From Panagrolaimus kolymaensis (lineage: Eukaryota > Nematoda > Chromadorea > Rhabditida > Panagrolaimidae), in assembly GCA_028622995.1 (NCBI GenBank), contig JAJQJQ010000047.1:1116001-1180000 (forward strand): a stretch of 64,000 bases of DNA, given 5' to 3'. Under the pieces are notes generated by a model. The model did no database searches. It saw only the letters and a program-made list of their open reading frames with translations, and was not told the DNA's origin. Below are positions 1-11,099 of the stretch, one piece after another. The translations under genes were made by a program, and so were the position numbers. How positions within the stretch are numbered: the stretch's first letter is position 1; each line of letters opens with the position of its first letter.

Positions 1-1
1 T

Positions 2-444
2 TTTAATAATTCCATCACTCAAAGATATGAAACTGTGCAATTGTTGATGTTTTTACTCCCGGGATTAGCAGAACCTTACAAAACATTTGTGAACAGAAAA
101 ATTGTAAGTTTTTTAAAGTTAAAAAATACTTGGCTCACATACCAAAGGTACTGAAGCTTCAATGAAAAAATGTCCGCTTTTATCTCTCAACGAAACTACA
201 GTATTTTTTTGGAAGACAAAGTTTAGGGATTTAAAAAAAGATTTTGGTTCTTTTTTTCATGACTTAAATTTCTTTTTAGCAACTAATGAATGACATGTCT
301 ATAACTCGAACCCAAGAACAACAATCCATAAGTTCATTAATGACCGATTTCCAAACAGCGTATTCACCAATCAATACTTTTGTTGCTCGATATAATGGTA
401 GTTCCATGGTAATGTCCACAACTCCGCCGCCCATTTTTGGCTAA
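2..444 (+). CDS. 3' end of an unidentified gene (partial)
   Basis: Two exons can be read. Exon 2-103 is open in one frame and ends at a good donor (GTAAGT at 104). Exon 280-444 follows a TTTTTAG acceptor and ends in TAA. The splice is phase 0 and gives 88 residues. The fragment holds a short hydrophobic stretch ([15 protein letters not shown]), then a polar, Ser/Thr/Gln-rich tail ending in PPPIFG. The 5' part lies outside the window. No family is recognised and no function is claimed. AATAAA lies at about 549-554, roughly 100 bp past the stop, and could be its poly(A) signal. Confidence 0.6.
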
Positions 445-893
445 AATTTAAACCTTAACAATTTTCCTTTAATCTAATTATTTATTTGTTTTTATTTGTG
501 TACATTGTTCACACCTTTTATGCCGTTGATGTGTTAGAGACTTCCATAAATAAACTCCTATTTTTTCATTCATGTTTTAACTATTTTTTTATAATTAAGT
601 ATCAACAAAAAAAATAAAACGTAGAAATTGCGAACAATAAAAAAAAGATACAAAAAACTGTTTCAAAAATTTTTAATAAACACATCAGAAAAAGTTTTCT
701 TTAAATAATTAGTAACAAACAATAAAACAAAAATAAATACCCGAATTTTAATAATAATAATAAATGAAAACTTGAAATCTTTTTTTCTTTCTTTTTCTCG
801 TCAACATATTCCTCCAAAATCAAAGTTTTATAATTTGTTTTTTTACCCGATCGATTTTTTCTTTTCTAAATTTCTTTGAGAGTCTTTCAGAAT

Positions 894-3800
894 TTAGCTA
901 TCAAATTGTGCCGGTGGTGGAGGTGGAGGAGGAAGAAGAGAAAATGGCGAATATCCTCCATTTGAAGCTGCAGCAGCTATTGCCGCATGAGCAGCAGCTG
1001 CAGCATTAGGATCCAAATGTTCTGGCATGGGCCATCCTGGTGGAGGAGCTAATCCATGAGTGGGAGGTGGTGGTGGAGGATAAAACCGATCTGCTCCCAT
1101 ATTTGGCGGTTGTTGTTGCTGTTGGAAATTTCTTGGCATTTGTGGTCGATGTGGATGGCCGGGTTGATGAGGAAGACGAAATGGAAGCATAGTATTAGTT
1201 GGGGCAGCATTTTGGGCAGCTCCTCCACCGGCGGGTTGCTTGGGTTTCGAAGAACTTCCATCAATTTCAGCCAAAAGTGCGGCATACTAAAAACAAAAAA
1301 ATTAAAATTGCTCAAAAAGTTTAATCAAAAACTCACTTCACTATCAAGTTCTTCATTATTAGTTGCTTGATATCCAGTTCTTGGAGTCAAACAATCTTTA
1401 GCAATATGGCCTGCTCCACCACAAGATGAACAAATAATATTTGCAGTAACATTTGCGGCTTCTGTGCATTCATAACTAAAAAGAAAAATATATATTTTTT
1501 CTTCAAAAACTTAGTTCAAAAAAAACTTACGTTTTATGTTGATCACTTCCACAATTGCTACAACGAGTACCACCAAGAACATCTTCGGGTCTCAAAGTTC
1601 CATTCAAAACTGCTAATTCCCTTAATTGATGCTGTCTCAACATATTATTTGCATCAGGTCTATTAAGCGCGTCATCCAAAATACTTTTAATTTTTTCACA
1701 TGCTGCTCTAATTACAACGGGATCCGTGCCAGTAACAAAAGCATGAAGAGGTTCATTTTCACCCGGCATTGGACCATCTCGTCTCAAAAGTTTTCCTTCT
1801 TTTACTGAACCTTTTCCACGAATAATTATTCTTGCACCTGTTTCCAATTCCAATGATTTCAAAGTATTTCCTCGAGGGCCAATTAATAAACCAACAAAAT
1901 TAATTTCTGGGTTTTCATCTTGTGGAATCCAAACTTTTTCATGTAATCGAATATTTGGTGGTCGATAATCCGCTGGAGGTTTATATTCGGGATTTAATTT
2001 AATTAATTTTTGAATTCTTTCATGCCTTCGCTGCTCCAATTCTTGACGCTTTCGAACTTCTCGAGTATTCAAGCGTTTTCCTTGATTGTCATAAATTGGC
2101 TCGGGTGAAGGACTTCGTTCTTCCGCGGGTGTAGTAAATTCATTCATCCTCAATTTGCGAGTAGCTTCTTCAACTTCAATTTGCACTAAAAAAACAAATT
2201 CATTTGAAACAGAAAAAATTATTGGAAAATGGAAAGTATTTCAATGAATTTTGAGAGTCTTTGCAAAATTCTTGCAAGATCGATGTTTTTATAAACGAAA
2301 AAATATTTTCTAAATTTATCGAAAATTGAAAAAAGAAATGAGTCGTCTACTTCTTTCCAAAAAAGTCGCATTATAAAATTAAATATAGACTTACATAAAT
2401 ATACTTCTCGTTGAGTATCATCCATGTCTGATGGCAAAATTGTGGGCATTCCTGGAACAAATGCTTTGGTTGTACTCCAACGTGATCTACGACGTGCCTC
2501 TCTTACTGCAGCAGCTGGATCAATTGGAATTCCACTTGCGCCATTATCAGCTGCAACAGGAGTAAATCCTCCAGCAATTCTATTATTAGCATAATTATTA
2601 TTTTCACTACCATTATTAGAAAAATTATTTGTAACTGGAAAAGCTGATGGTGGAGGCGCAGGCATTTCTAAAACTCGAGTTTGATCTTGAGCTTCTTGGG
2701 GATCAGGATGATAATATTCTGAATGCATTCGAGAATCTGGATCTGTTGCATGGTCATATCGAGATGATCGATCACGAGCAGGGATGTCCGAACATGCCTT
2801 TGCTTCGATCCGAACTTCGAACATCCGAACGTTCGGACAAACGTAAAAAATCCGAACATTAATCCGAACATCCGAACATCTTTTAAAATCCCTTTAAAAA
2901 CAGCAAATTCAAACCTTTTTTTCGCCTAAAAATGGCTTAATTAAAGCCATTTTATTACTAAACCTTGACATTTTACCAAAATTTTCAAAGGATTGAAGAA
3001 AAATTAATTTTAAAAAATTTTCTTGAGTACCAAGGTTTCTTACCTCCAAATTTTATTTTAGTTTAAAATAAGTTTAAAAAGTTATGGTAACATAAATATT
3101 TGATGAAATCAACCAAAATAATAAAATTATGAAAAAAATAATGATTTTTGCTGGGTTTAAAGCAATTTTGGCAAGATTTTATGCTTATTTATATGTTCGT
3201 ATTATGTTCGGATGTTTGGGGTAAAATCCGAACATCGATCCGATCCAAAAATGTTCGGCAAAAGGTTCGAACATCCGAACTTCCGAACCCCGAACTCCGA
3301 ACGTTCGGACATCCCTGATCACGAGAATCCCGATTTGAATCTCGATGAGATTTGTAATCATCGCTCTCACGTCCTGAAAATAAGAAAATTTATAAAAATT
3401 GAACGAAAAAGTTTTAATTTTGGTTAATAAAAAATTTTAGTTTTTCGTTTTTAAAGGAAAAAGTATAGCGAAAATAAAATGGATATATAAAAATTGCGAT
3501 TTTTTCTTAGAAATTTTAAAGTCAAAAGTATTCAAGCTTCCTTTAAAGTTCCAAAAAGCTCAAAAAATTATATATGCAAAATCCCAAATAAAGCAACTTA
3601 CTTGATTCTCGTCTTCTTGGTGAACGACTTCGCTTTCTTCTGCTTCGTTCTTCATCTCGAGGAGATCTGGAACGCCTTTTTCGATCTCGGCTGCTTTTAT
3701 CCTTTTCTCTTTCACCACGATCTTTATCTCGATCACCTCTTTTTGAAGATCTATCTTTATCTTTGGATTTTTCACGACTTTCTTTATCTCGACTGCTTCT

Positions 3801-3962
3801 TTCTCGTAGTTGTTGTTTTTCTAATGGAGATTTGGATGATGGAGGGCTAAGAAATTTGTTACTCGCAATTGCAGCCGCAGCAACATTGTTATCATCGGTA
3901 GGTGCACCAAAGGATCGAATAAATGGTAATGGTTCGGTATTGGCTCCACTTCCACGTGGCAT
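894..3962 (-). CDS. sfa-1: Splicing factor 1 / branchpoint-binding protein, coding exon interrupted by a transposon
   Basis: Exons on the minus strand are 3962-3602, 3373-2395 (containing the 2779-3317 insertion), 2185-1531, 1475-1337 and 1286-894. Without the insertion and one target duplication they give 659 residues in frame. Order: an N-terminal Arg/Ser/Asp-rich region; the U2AF-ligand motif RRRSRW followed by FVPGMPTILP; the SPSP linker (RSPSPEPIYDNQGKRLNTRE); a KH domain with GPRGNTLKSLE near residue 365; two CCHC zinc knuckles (CSNCGSDQHKTYEC and CSSCGGAGHIAKDC); a Pro/Gln/Ala-rich tail. In this family SF1 binds the intron branch point with KH-QUA2 and contacts U2AF large subunit in the early spliceosome. 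The oddity is the hAT-like element near codon 139. Read through unspliced it brings a stop before all functional domains. Identity is very secure; whether this allele makes full-length protein is open. Confidence 0.95.
2779..3317. mobile_element. hAT-like non-autonomous element 1 (539 bp) in the SF1 coding exon
   Basis: The ends are a 15-bp inverted repeat, CAGGGATGTCCGAAC on the left and its complement on the right. It is flanked by a perfect 8-bp duplication, ATCACGAG, at 2771-2778 and 3318-3325. That duplication matches the hAT pattern nTnnnnAn. The outer 100-150 bp on each side are packed with direct and inverted copies of CCGAACAT/ATGTTCGG, including CGAACGTTCG palindromes; the middle is plain AT-rich DNA. 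No transposase ORF is present, so it would have needed an enzyme in trans. 8-bp duplications and CAGGG termini are established hAT hallmarks; the family assignment rests on those alone. Confidence 0.93.
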
Positions 3963-5191
3963 ATTGGTAGGTTAATATACTGAAATAAGTATATATAATA
4001 ATCAAAGTATGCTAAAAAAAAAGCTAAAAAATTAGTATAATTTCTTCATAAACCACGAATACGCAAAAAAGCACACGATGGAATATATTAGAAAAAGCTA
4101 CAAATCAAAAGAGTATTTCTTTTTTTTCTTCAAAACTTTAATAATGGCAATTTATCAATAATTTTTTTATGGCAACTACTAATCAATCGTGAAAATAATA
4201 AATAAATGAAAAAGTCAATGAATATTGTTTTTTTTTCTTTCTTTGGCACTTGGCGCGCTAAATATTTCGTTGCAGCCAAAAAAGAAAAAAAATATTTTAA
4301 ATATGCCCGGAAAGACAGGCGTTTCGTTTCGAGATCATTTTAGTGAAGAAAAGAAAAATGAAAGTCCTCGGAGTTGCATAAAAAAACCCAATATTTTTAT
4401 TTTGTTTTTCGTTTCTTTTCCTGCTTTTAAATGACTTCCATTAACTTTACATTTATTTTTATAAATAAAAAACGATAAATGCAAAAAGATAAAAGCAATT
4501 TTTACCATCTTCTGTAGACTTTACCTAACAACGATATATCCAACAAGCAAAACTAAAACTATATAGTAAGTCATAGAAACATTGTTTATATTTTTATAAT
4601 GGACATTTTCAAATTTGATTGAAAACTTGATTGCAAAAAAAGAGGAATGAATTCAAAAATTATCAACTTCCTTTTTTGATTTTTCCTGTAAAATATCTAT
4701 CAACTAAATTATGTATAATTAAAGTTTTCATCAATTTATGTAAATTAATTTCACGGAAAAGCTAATAAACAAAATAATTATTATTATTTTCATTGATTTA
4801 GTTTCATAAAAAATCATTCAATCTTCTTCAAAGCAAAAACATAATAGTTTTTATTTATTTATAGTTCACTTAAAAATGTGTTAAAGAAATTAATCAAGAA
4901 ATTTCTATTATTTTCTGTTTGGCTCCATCTGATAAAAAATTTCCTCATTATTTTTTTCCAACTTTAATAATTTCTTTAAATTTAAAACATTTGTCCATTG
5001 AAGATTTGTGGTGCATCTACAATGACAAACTTTTAAACTTTTTGGTAATTTTTGTATAAATTCTGATAATAAAGCTTTTTTTGTTTTAAAAAACTGATCA
5101 TCAATAAATAAATTTTAAACTAACAAAAGCAGAAACAATAATTGCTTTAAAAATTTCTAAAAAAAGAAGACATTCGTGTTCGCAAAAGATT
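3963..5191. other. Intergenic region upstream of SF1, with one duplicated segment
   Basis: No coding exon is supported in this 1.2 kb AT-rich stretch. Bases about 4983-5185 resemble 8850-9060: both carry a match around TTGAAGATTTRTGGTGCATC and a second near GTGTTCGCAAA. It therefore looks like the left border of a decayed tandem copy of the region downstream of the 8328-8838 gene. The rest shows only homopolymer-rich sequence. Confidence 0.55.
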
Positions 5192-5345
5192 TGTCACGAC
5201 ACTCGTGATCATCTTCTTTTCTCTAAATCTAAAATTATCATAATATCTTTATTGTCATTTGTTTTGTAATATTATAATAAGTTCATTGTGGAAGAATAAA
5301 GTATTTGGAAAACAGTCGTCTCATCTCTCTCTCTCATCTCATATA
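5192..5345 (+). repeat. Putative 5' LTR of a BEL/Pao-type retrotransposon
   Basis: The segment starts TGTCACGACACTCGTGA, where TCACGA and TCGTGA form a small hairpin. It carries AATAAA at 5295-5300 and ends in a CT-rich run (TCTCATCTCTCTCTCTCA). A TGG-starting candidate primer-binding site, TGGTGTCCTGATCGCC, follows at about 5353. The left edge coincides with the point where similarity to the flank of the 9229 gene stops (compare 5170-5191 with 9030-9055). No second LTR copy was found downstream, so the 3' boundary is approximate and was inferred from the PBS candidate. Confidence 0.55.
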
Positions 5346-5456
5346 CTGTTTGTGGTGTCCTGATCGCCGCAACATTGGTGCCTCTGGCAGTTCAACTCAA
5401 TCTGGTGCAAACTTCAAGTGGGCTTCTTGGTTGTACTATTTTGTGGGTTTAACTTG

Positions 5457-5621
5457 CTATCGCCTTTGTGCTTTAACAATTTTATCGTCTTTCGACTCTC
5501 TATCGCCTTTCGGCTCTTTACTTCTTTAACGCCTTTTGGCCCTTTATTTCTTTATCGCCTTTTGGCTCTTAAACTTTATCGCCTTTCGGCTTAAAATCTT
5601 CATCACCTTTTGGCTTCTTTC
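5457..5621 (+). repeat. Tandem repeat of a hairpin unit in the retrotransposon leader
   Basis: About seven diverged units of 20-30 bp occur head to tail, with the consensus TATCGCCTTTTGGCTCTT. The core GCCTTTTGGC is self-complementary, so each unit can form a small stem-loop in RNA. The array lies between the putative primer-binding site and the gag start at 5897, in the untranslated leader. Several units show compensated changes (GTCTTTCGAC, GCCTTTCGGC). Confidence 0.75.
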
Positions 5622-5896
5622 CGCATTCCTTGATTTTCCAAAGTGTTAATTCATCGAATCTCCTTCTTTTAACGCATAATAAACCTCTGGAATCAGCGAA
5701 TTTCAAGTTTATTGTTAACGAACGTGTGCAATTGTTTCAAATCTAAGAGAACTGATTTGTTACTTTTCACCATAATCACAACTGTGTTGTTTGATCATCG
5801 TTCTGAAAAGCTTATTTGGTTTTCAACAGAGTTGAATCAATCATTTAAAGCATTTTTCTTTTACACATTTCAAATCTCAAAGAAAGATTTTGTATA

Positions 5897-7492
5897 ATGT
5901 CATCGCGTATTCGTACCAATCTTGGGTCAGCTCGAAAGTGGGCTTTAACTCATCTTACTGCGTATGAAGAATTTCTAACAAATCATCCTCCACCATGGTC
6001 GGATTTGATAAAAGTTGAATTCACAGCTCATGAAGCTAAACTACAAAAGGATTTAAAAAAGGTTGACGATCATTTTGTTGATTGGATCAAAGTTATCGAA
6101 GATAGTGAAGATAATACCACTCGTGAAATGGAACAAGCCCTTTATGATTCATGGTTTGATAATCCTGATTATCATGATCTTATTGAAAAGCTTGGTGATA
6201 CTATTGTTAAAATCAACGGGTATACAAAGATAACTATGCCAATTGAAATTGAAAGACAAAATATGAATGAAAGTGATACAAAGATGCAGATTTCTATTCT
6301 TTCCAAGGTTCCTTTACTGGATATACCTAAATACAATGGTGACCTTTTAAAGTGGAACTCATTTTGGCAACGTTTTAAACATAGCGTTGATGATCAAAGT
6401 TATCCAAAAGTTGAAAAACTAATTTCACTTTTATCATTACTTGAAGGTCGTGCACTTGAAGAAATCGAAGGTTTCACAATTTCAGAGGAAAATTATGATA
6501 CTATCATCGAAATTTTGCAAGATCGTTTTGGTAACAAAACTTTAATTATAAAGCAGCTTCAAAGTAAACTTCGATCACTACCTCAAGCACAACCTAATGC
6601 TGAAAGTATTCGAACAACGGTTAATGCGATAAACAACATGTGTCGACAATTGCAAAATTTTGGTATTGGAATTGATAATGAGTCCATGAAACTCGACATC
6701 ATTGAAAAAATGCCCAAAAAGGAAAAGAACAAACTCCTTGTTATGTCAGTATTAAACAAAGATACTACAATCGAAACGCTTTTAAAAAAGATGAAAGAGT
6801 TTGCGTTAACTTCGGAAATTATTGAAGAAAATGAACCAAAGTGTGAACCAGTTTTTAAGCAACAAAACGTTTATACAAAATCATCATTTGTTCCTATGGA
6901 AACAAACATTTCAAAGAAGCTTCATCCATGTGGCTTTTGTGATGGCGATCATTGGATGACAACTTGTCCAAACTTCAAAACCGTTGAAGAAAGATTAAAG
7001 CAATTGAAATTTAAAAATCAATGTTTAAAATGTACTGGTAAAAATCACCAAAGTAATAATTGTTACTCGAAGGTAAAATGTAAGTTTTGTGAAGAACCAC
7101 ATCATTCTTCAATTTGTAAATCAAGTGATACAAGTAAACCACATCGTTCGAGCGCATTTCTTGCATTAAAACAAACTTATGGAACACTTCTTACAAAGGA
7201 AGTAACAGTAACAAACACAGATACAAATGAAACTTCTAAAGCTATTGCTTTCTTTGATTCAGATAGGGATAACACTCGTGATAAAGAAAATCTGTTTCTT
7301 CGCTTTTGTAAACATGAGGCAATCTTTTATAAAGCTTTTATAAATTCAAAAACAAAACAAAAACAAAACAAAAAAATGAAGAAAAATTTAAACATTTGTA
7401 ACAAAAACAAAAACACTATTTTGCGTTCATTAAGTTTTCAACAAAAAAGACTCTTGCAATCGTTCATTTTAGAATTTCTTCAATTGATATAA
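5897..7492 (+). pseudogene. BEL/Pao retrotransposon gag, pol missing
   Basis: The open frame encodes 531 residues. An N-terminal helical segment is followed by the DUF1759-type gag core (around residues 130-300, with LPQAQPNAESIRTTVNAINN). Cys/His clusters follow near residues 345-410: CGFCDGDHWMTTC, CLKCTGKNHQSNNC and CKFCEEPHHSSIC. The protein then enters the usual protease lead-in (KAIAFFDS), but the D-S/T-G catalytic triplet is not present (FDSDRDN). The remaining ~75 residues are Lys/Asn-rich and do not resemble protease, reverse transcriptase or integrase. The fragment therefore looks truncated at about 7260-7280. In intact relatives Gag packages the genomic RNA. The reading frame itself has no stop or frameshift before the break. 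Confidence 0.85.
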
Positions 7493-8060
7493 TTTTGCTT
7501 TATTTCTCTAAACAAATAATTTTTTGTTAACAAAAGCAGTATGTATTTAAAAAAGTGCATAGCTTCTTTGCTTGATGCTAACACTTCCGTCACTCTTCTT
7601 TCTCTTTTTGTTGTTGTTGCCATTCTTGAATATTTGTTTCCTTGATGTTTAGTTATTTGTTTTTTTCTCTAAATCGAAACTACAAACTAATTTATGAATT
7701 TTTGTGATATTTGTTATTTCTTACAACCATTAAAACAATTGCGGGACTAATGAAAAGAATCCAGAGTTTTTTGTAAATTGGTTTTCTTCTTTTTTATGAT
7801 TCTTGTATGTAAGTTTACTAAGTATTCATTCAAGCAGCTATAGAATATTAACAAAGGTGAATAATAGCTGGGAGAGAAAAAGAAGAAAGTATGCAATTTT
7901 CTAAATTATGACGTTTATTGTGTTAATAAACTGCTAATTTATTCAGCTCTCTTTGCTTTTGAGGAGCTTTTTTTAAAGAAAATATATCCATGTTTTGTTT
8001 TATGGTTTTTATTTTTTGCACATTCACTGATAGATATCGCTTTGCTTTCACTAAACTCAC
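7440..8060. repeat. Left copy of a diverged duplicated spacer
   Basis: Two blocks resemble 11100-11310. Bases 7440-7600 match around TTATTTCTCTAAACA, AATTTTTTGTT and AAAAGCA, then the run leading to CTTCTTTC. Bases 7985-8030 match around TTTTATGKTTTT and TTTTTTGCACATTC. The order is the same in both copies, so this is a tandem unit and not scattered repeats. In the right unit the spacer follows the Hsp70-like gene; here it follows the truncated retrotransposon. No gene is supported in 7493-8327. Confidence 0.6.
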
Positions 8061-8327
8061 ATTTATTGAAAACCAATAACACTATTTATTTTTTTTGCGC
8101 CTGCTAACATTGACCTAAACTTTTTTTCGAAAAGCTCTTAAACTATTTTTCCCACATCCAACAGAAAGAAATTGGGAGAAAAGCGCGCCAAATCATTATT
8201 GATACATTTCACTTTCATATATTTTTTTTGAAACAAGAACGCATTTTTTCTTCATTTATTTTTATTGAAATTTGCCATAAAATTCATTTTTTTATTCACC
8301 AAGTTTTTCTTCAGAAACCTTGATATA

Positions 8328-8838
8328 ATGGATGCTGCTAGTATGAATTCTGATGTAAGTTAAAAAAAAGTATCAAAATATTTATTTTATGTAATTTATT
8401 ATTTTTCAGCTTCCTCCACCAAAAAAGTCATCAATTCAACTCATAATTTTTGGAAGCCATGGAAGAAGCATTGATTATTTCGAAGGCTGCAAAATTCTCG
8501 TTGAAGAAAATAAAAAAGTTTTAACTATCACTCTTAATAGCATAAGTAATAATTTTTAATAGCTATAATAAACCCAAATAAATATTTTTTTAGATGGTAC
8601 TTCGAAATCCATTGTTGCCAATTTAGACCAAGATTTTTACGAACTGAAGGCAAGCTACTTTCCTAACCTTCTAACCGTATAATTACTAATAACCCTTCTT
8701 TTTCTTTAGAATATTTTTTGTGCCTTTCCTTTTCCATCAAATGAAATTTCTTATGAAGGATTTATTTTGGTTTTAAAAACCGAAAAAACAAAATTATTAA
8801 CTTATTCAGAAGCTTTGTGTGTAGCAGCTACAAGATAA
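8328..8838 (+). CDS. Small uncharacterised protein (115 aa)
   Basis: Four exons, 8328-8354, 8410-8545, 8594-8649 and 8710-8838, join in frame to 115 residues beginning MDAASMNSD. Introns are 44-60 nt. The third starts GC (AAG|GCAAGC) and ends TTTAG, so it is a GC-AG intron. No signal peptide or membrane segment is evident. The centre (SSIQLIIFGSHGRS, VEENKKVLTITLNSI, FEGFILVLK-like) alternates hydrophobic and polar residues, suggesting a small beta-rich domain. I do not recognise the family. Its downstream flank (8850-9060) recurs at 4983-5185, so an older copy of this neighbourhood lay to the left. Gene structure is moderately secure; function unknown. Confidence 0.6.
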
Positions 8839-8849
8839 ATTAAACCTGG

Positions 8850-9060
8850 TTTCACCGTTGAAGATTTATGGTGCATCCATAATGACTAACATTTTATCCT
8901 TTGCTAATTTTTGTATTTATTAGACTTTTATTATAATTTTTAATAATATTGAGTAAAATAAAGATGAATAATAATTTTAATAATTTCCAATATAAACACT
9001 AAACAATTTTCTAAAAAAAGAAAAGAATGACGACTGTGTTCGCAAAGAAATTGCAAGAAA
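8850..9060. repeat. Right copy of the duplicated intergenic segment
   Basis: This segment begins near the stop of the 8328 gene and ends just before the Hsp70-like gene. It resembles 4983-5185, sharing GAAGATTTRTGGTGCATC, AATGACNAAC and GTGTTCGCAAA in the same order. The spacing to the left copy (about 3.87 kb) is close to that of the downstream spacer pair (about 3.65 kb). Confidence 0.55.
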
Positions 9061-9228
9061 CTAAATTCAAATGCTATTTTGGTTCTTAGCGAGATTGTTT
9101 GCTTTGGCGTTGCAAATTTTTTTGTTTGCAAAAGCACAAAAATTTGTTTCATTTTGCTAAACACTTTTTTGTGAGAATATTTTCAACCAAATAAGAAGCT
9201 TCATCCTTTTGTTATAGTTTCTGAAACC

Positions 9229-10947
9229 ATGGATAAACACAAGTTATTGCATCCGCCACTTCCTGTTAAAAAATTGGAAAATAATGACGAAGCCTTATTT
9301 ATAATAGGAACGAAAAATGGAAAATTCGAAGTTGTTTTTTTGGATGCTCATTTTAATTATCTTCCAAAATCTATGGCTGTACCTGTTAAAGAATTTTCCA
9401 AGTTTCTTGATCTTCCTGCTTGTCAAAATATCAAAGCTGTTATTTTCCTTCTTGCTGATCGTGACAATGAGTCTCATCTTGTTAATCTTGGAATTCGTCA
9501 AATGGTATATGAAGAAGTTAGAAAAAGAAAATGGCATCTTTATCTTGTTCATCCTAAAACAATTCCAATTATGTCAATGGTATTTGCCTCTAAAATTGAT
9601 TCAAAACCTGGTGATGTTATTTTGTATGTTTATTCTAAGGATCAACAGATTGCTGTTTCTGAAATTCAACGTAAACAAGAAGGATATTCATACCTTGGTG
9701 ATCGAATTATCTACCGCTTAAATAGAAGTATTAATGATGTTGCTGCTGAATGTCTTGGTACATGCAATCCTAAATATGTTACTGTTTGCGATCCTCAAAA
9801 TAATGATCTCGTGATATCTTTGAAGTCTCGTTTCTTTCCCTCGAAAAAGGTTATTAAGGTCGATCTTCAGATTATTTTTGAATGTACTCCACAAATTCTA
9901 AAAACAATCTTTCATCAAGAATATAACCATCTTATTATATCCGCTATTGATGAACTTGCTGTTACAAATGAATCATATATTACTGCTCTTGAACAAGCTG
10001 TGATTGTTGTTGAAGGATATGCTGAAGATTTGCCTTGTGAAAAAGTCCAAATTGTTCCTAAATCAAAAAAGCCATATTATGTAAGTTGTTTACTTTGTTT
10101 TCTTTTATCTTTACACTTTGATGTTGTATTATAGGTTGCATATCTTGATACCATTTCTGGAACTTACAAACCTGCTGGAGAAACTCAAACTTCCAAAGAA
10201 CAACAAGGACATCGTATCAAGCTTGCTCTGGTCGTCGATCGAAACTCGCTTCCATTCCTTTACCAAGAACCATTCATCATTCCTGAAGTCCAAGAATTAC
10301 CTAAGAAGCTTTCATCATCAAAAGCTGATTTGAATGTACTTTTTATTGGTTTTTACGACAACTCTTCCTTCATTTGTGTTCGCGATGAAAATGGTTATAA
10401 GTTCTTGAATGAATGGAACGGTAAGATTGCTTTTTATGTACTACAGTTAACATATTTGTTGTTTTTAGGCTTGTATGGAAACGATTTGTATCTTTGTTTT
10501 GAACAAGAAGAACTTACTGTGATCACTGATTTAAACAAAGTTAATGATAAAGATCCTTTTGTTGTTTATGGTATGTTTATAACTTCATATTATCTTTGAT
10601 TATTTATATTGCTTCCAGATTTGATCAAAGTTCTTTCTATGCCAGCTGACGATCTCAAAGTTGATCCAAAATGGGGTTTCAAAGTTACCTCCAGTTCTGA
10701 TAATCCTGTTTTACTCGAAGTTGAAACATTTTCGGGAATTCGAAAAGCTACTCCTGTTTTCATGATGGCTCTTCTATTGAAACATCATATCAAGACAATC
10801 AAGAAGGAAACTGGAAAGAAGCCAAAAGAAGTTGGATTTTTTCTTTTCAATCAATTTACCAATGAAGAAAAGAATCTGATTCAAAATGGACTCGAAGAAG
10901 CTTGTAAGCTATTGAAAATTGATTTTGTTGCTGTTTCAAATGTTTAA
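9229..10947 (+). CDS. Divergent Hsp70/actin-fold-like protein
   Basis: Exons 9229-10080, 10135-10420, 10469-10570 and 10619-10947 join in frame to 522 residues. The C-terminal ~190 residues follow the layout of the first half of an Hsp70 nucleotide-binding domain. They have a short strand pair (LNVLFIGFYDNSSFICV), then DPFVVYDLIKVLSMP, then ATPVFMMALLLKHHIKTI, and finally KKPKEVGFFLFNQFTNEEKNLIQNGLEEA, where Hsp70s have the VITVPAYF-D-QR helix. The phosphate-1 loop (DLGTT) of true Hsp70s is absent, and the chain stops before the second half of the domain. The N-terminal half has similar alternating strands (PGDVILYVYSKDQQIAVSEI) but no clear match. ATP binding is doubtful. The Hsp70 relation is a fold-level inference; the gene model is good. 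Confidence 0.6.
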
Positions 10948-11099
10948 ATTTTTGTTCATTTGAATGTTTTGTTTTTGTTTTGTTTACGAATTTATAAAAC
11001 CTTTAAAAAAAATTGTTTCATGTATAAAAAAGAAGAAATGACTTTTCTTTATCACCACAGTTTTCTATTACTCTTTCCTTGTACTGATTTTGTTTTCAC

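Noticed and set aside
1056..1370. Plus-strand ORF across the SF1 last exon
   Set aside because: Antisense shadow of the Pro/Ala/Gln-rich SF1 tail.
3212..3427. ORF through the CCGAAC repeats
   Set aside because: Produced by the repeat words of element 1 and antisense SF1 sequence.
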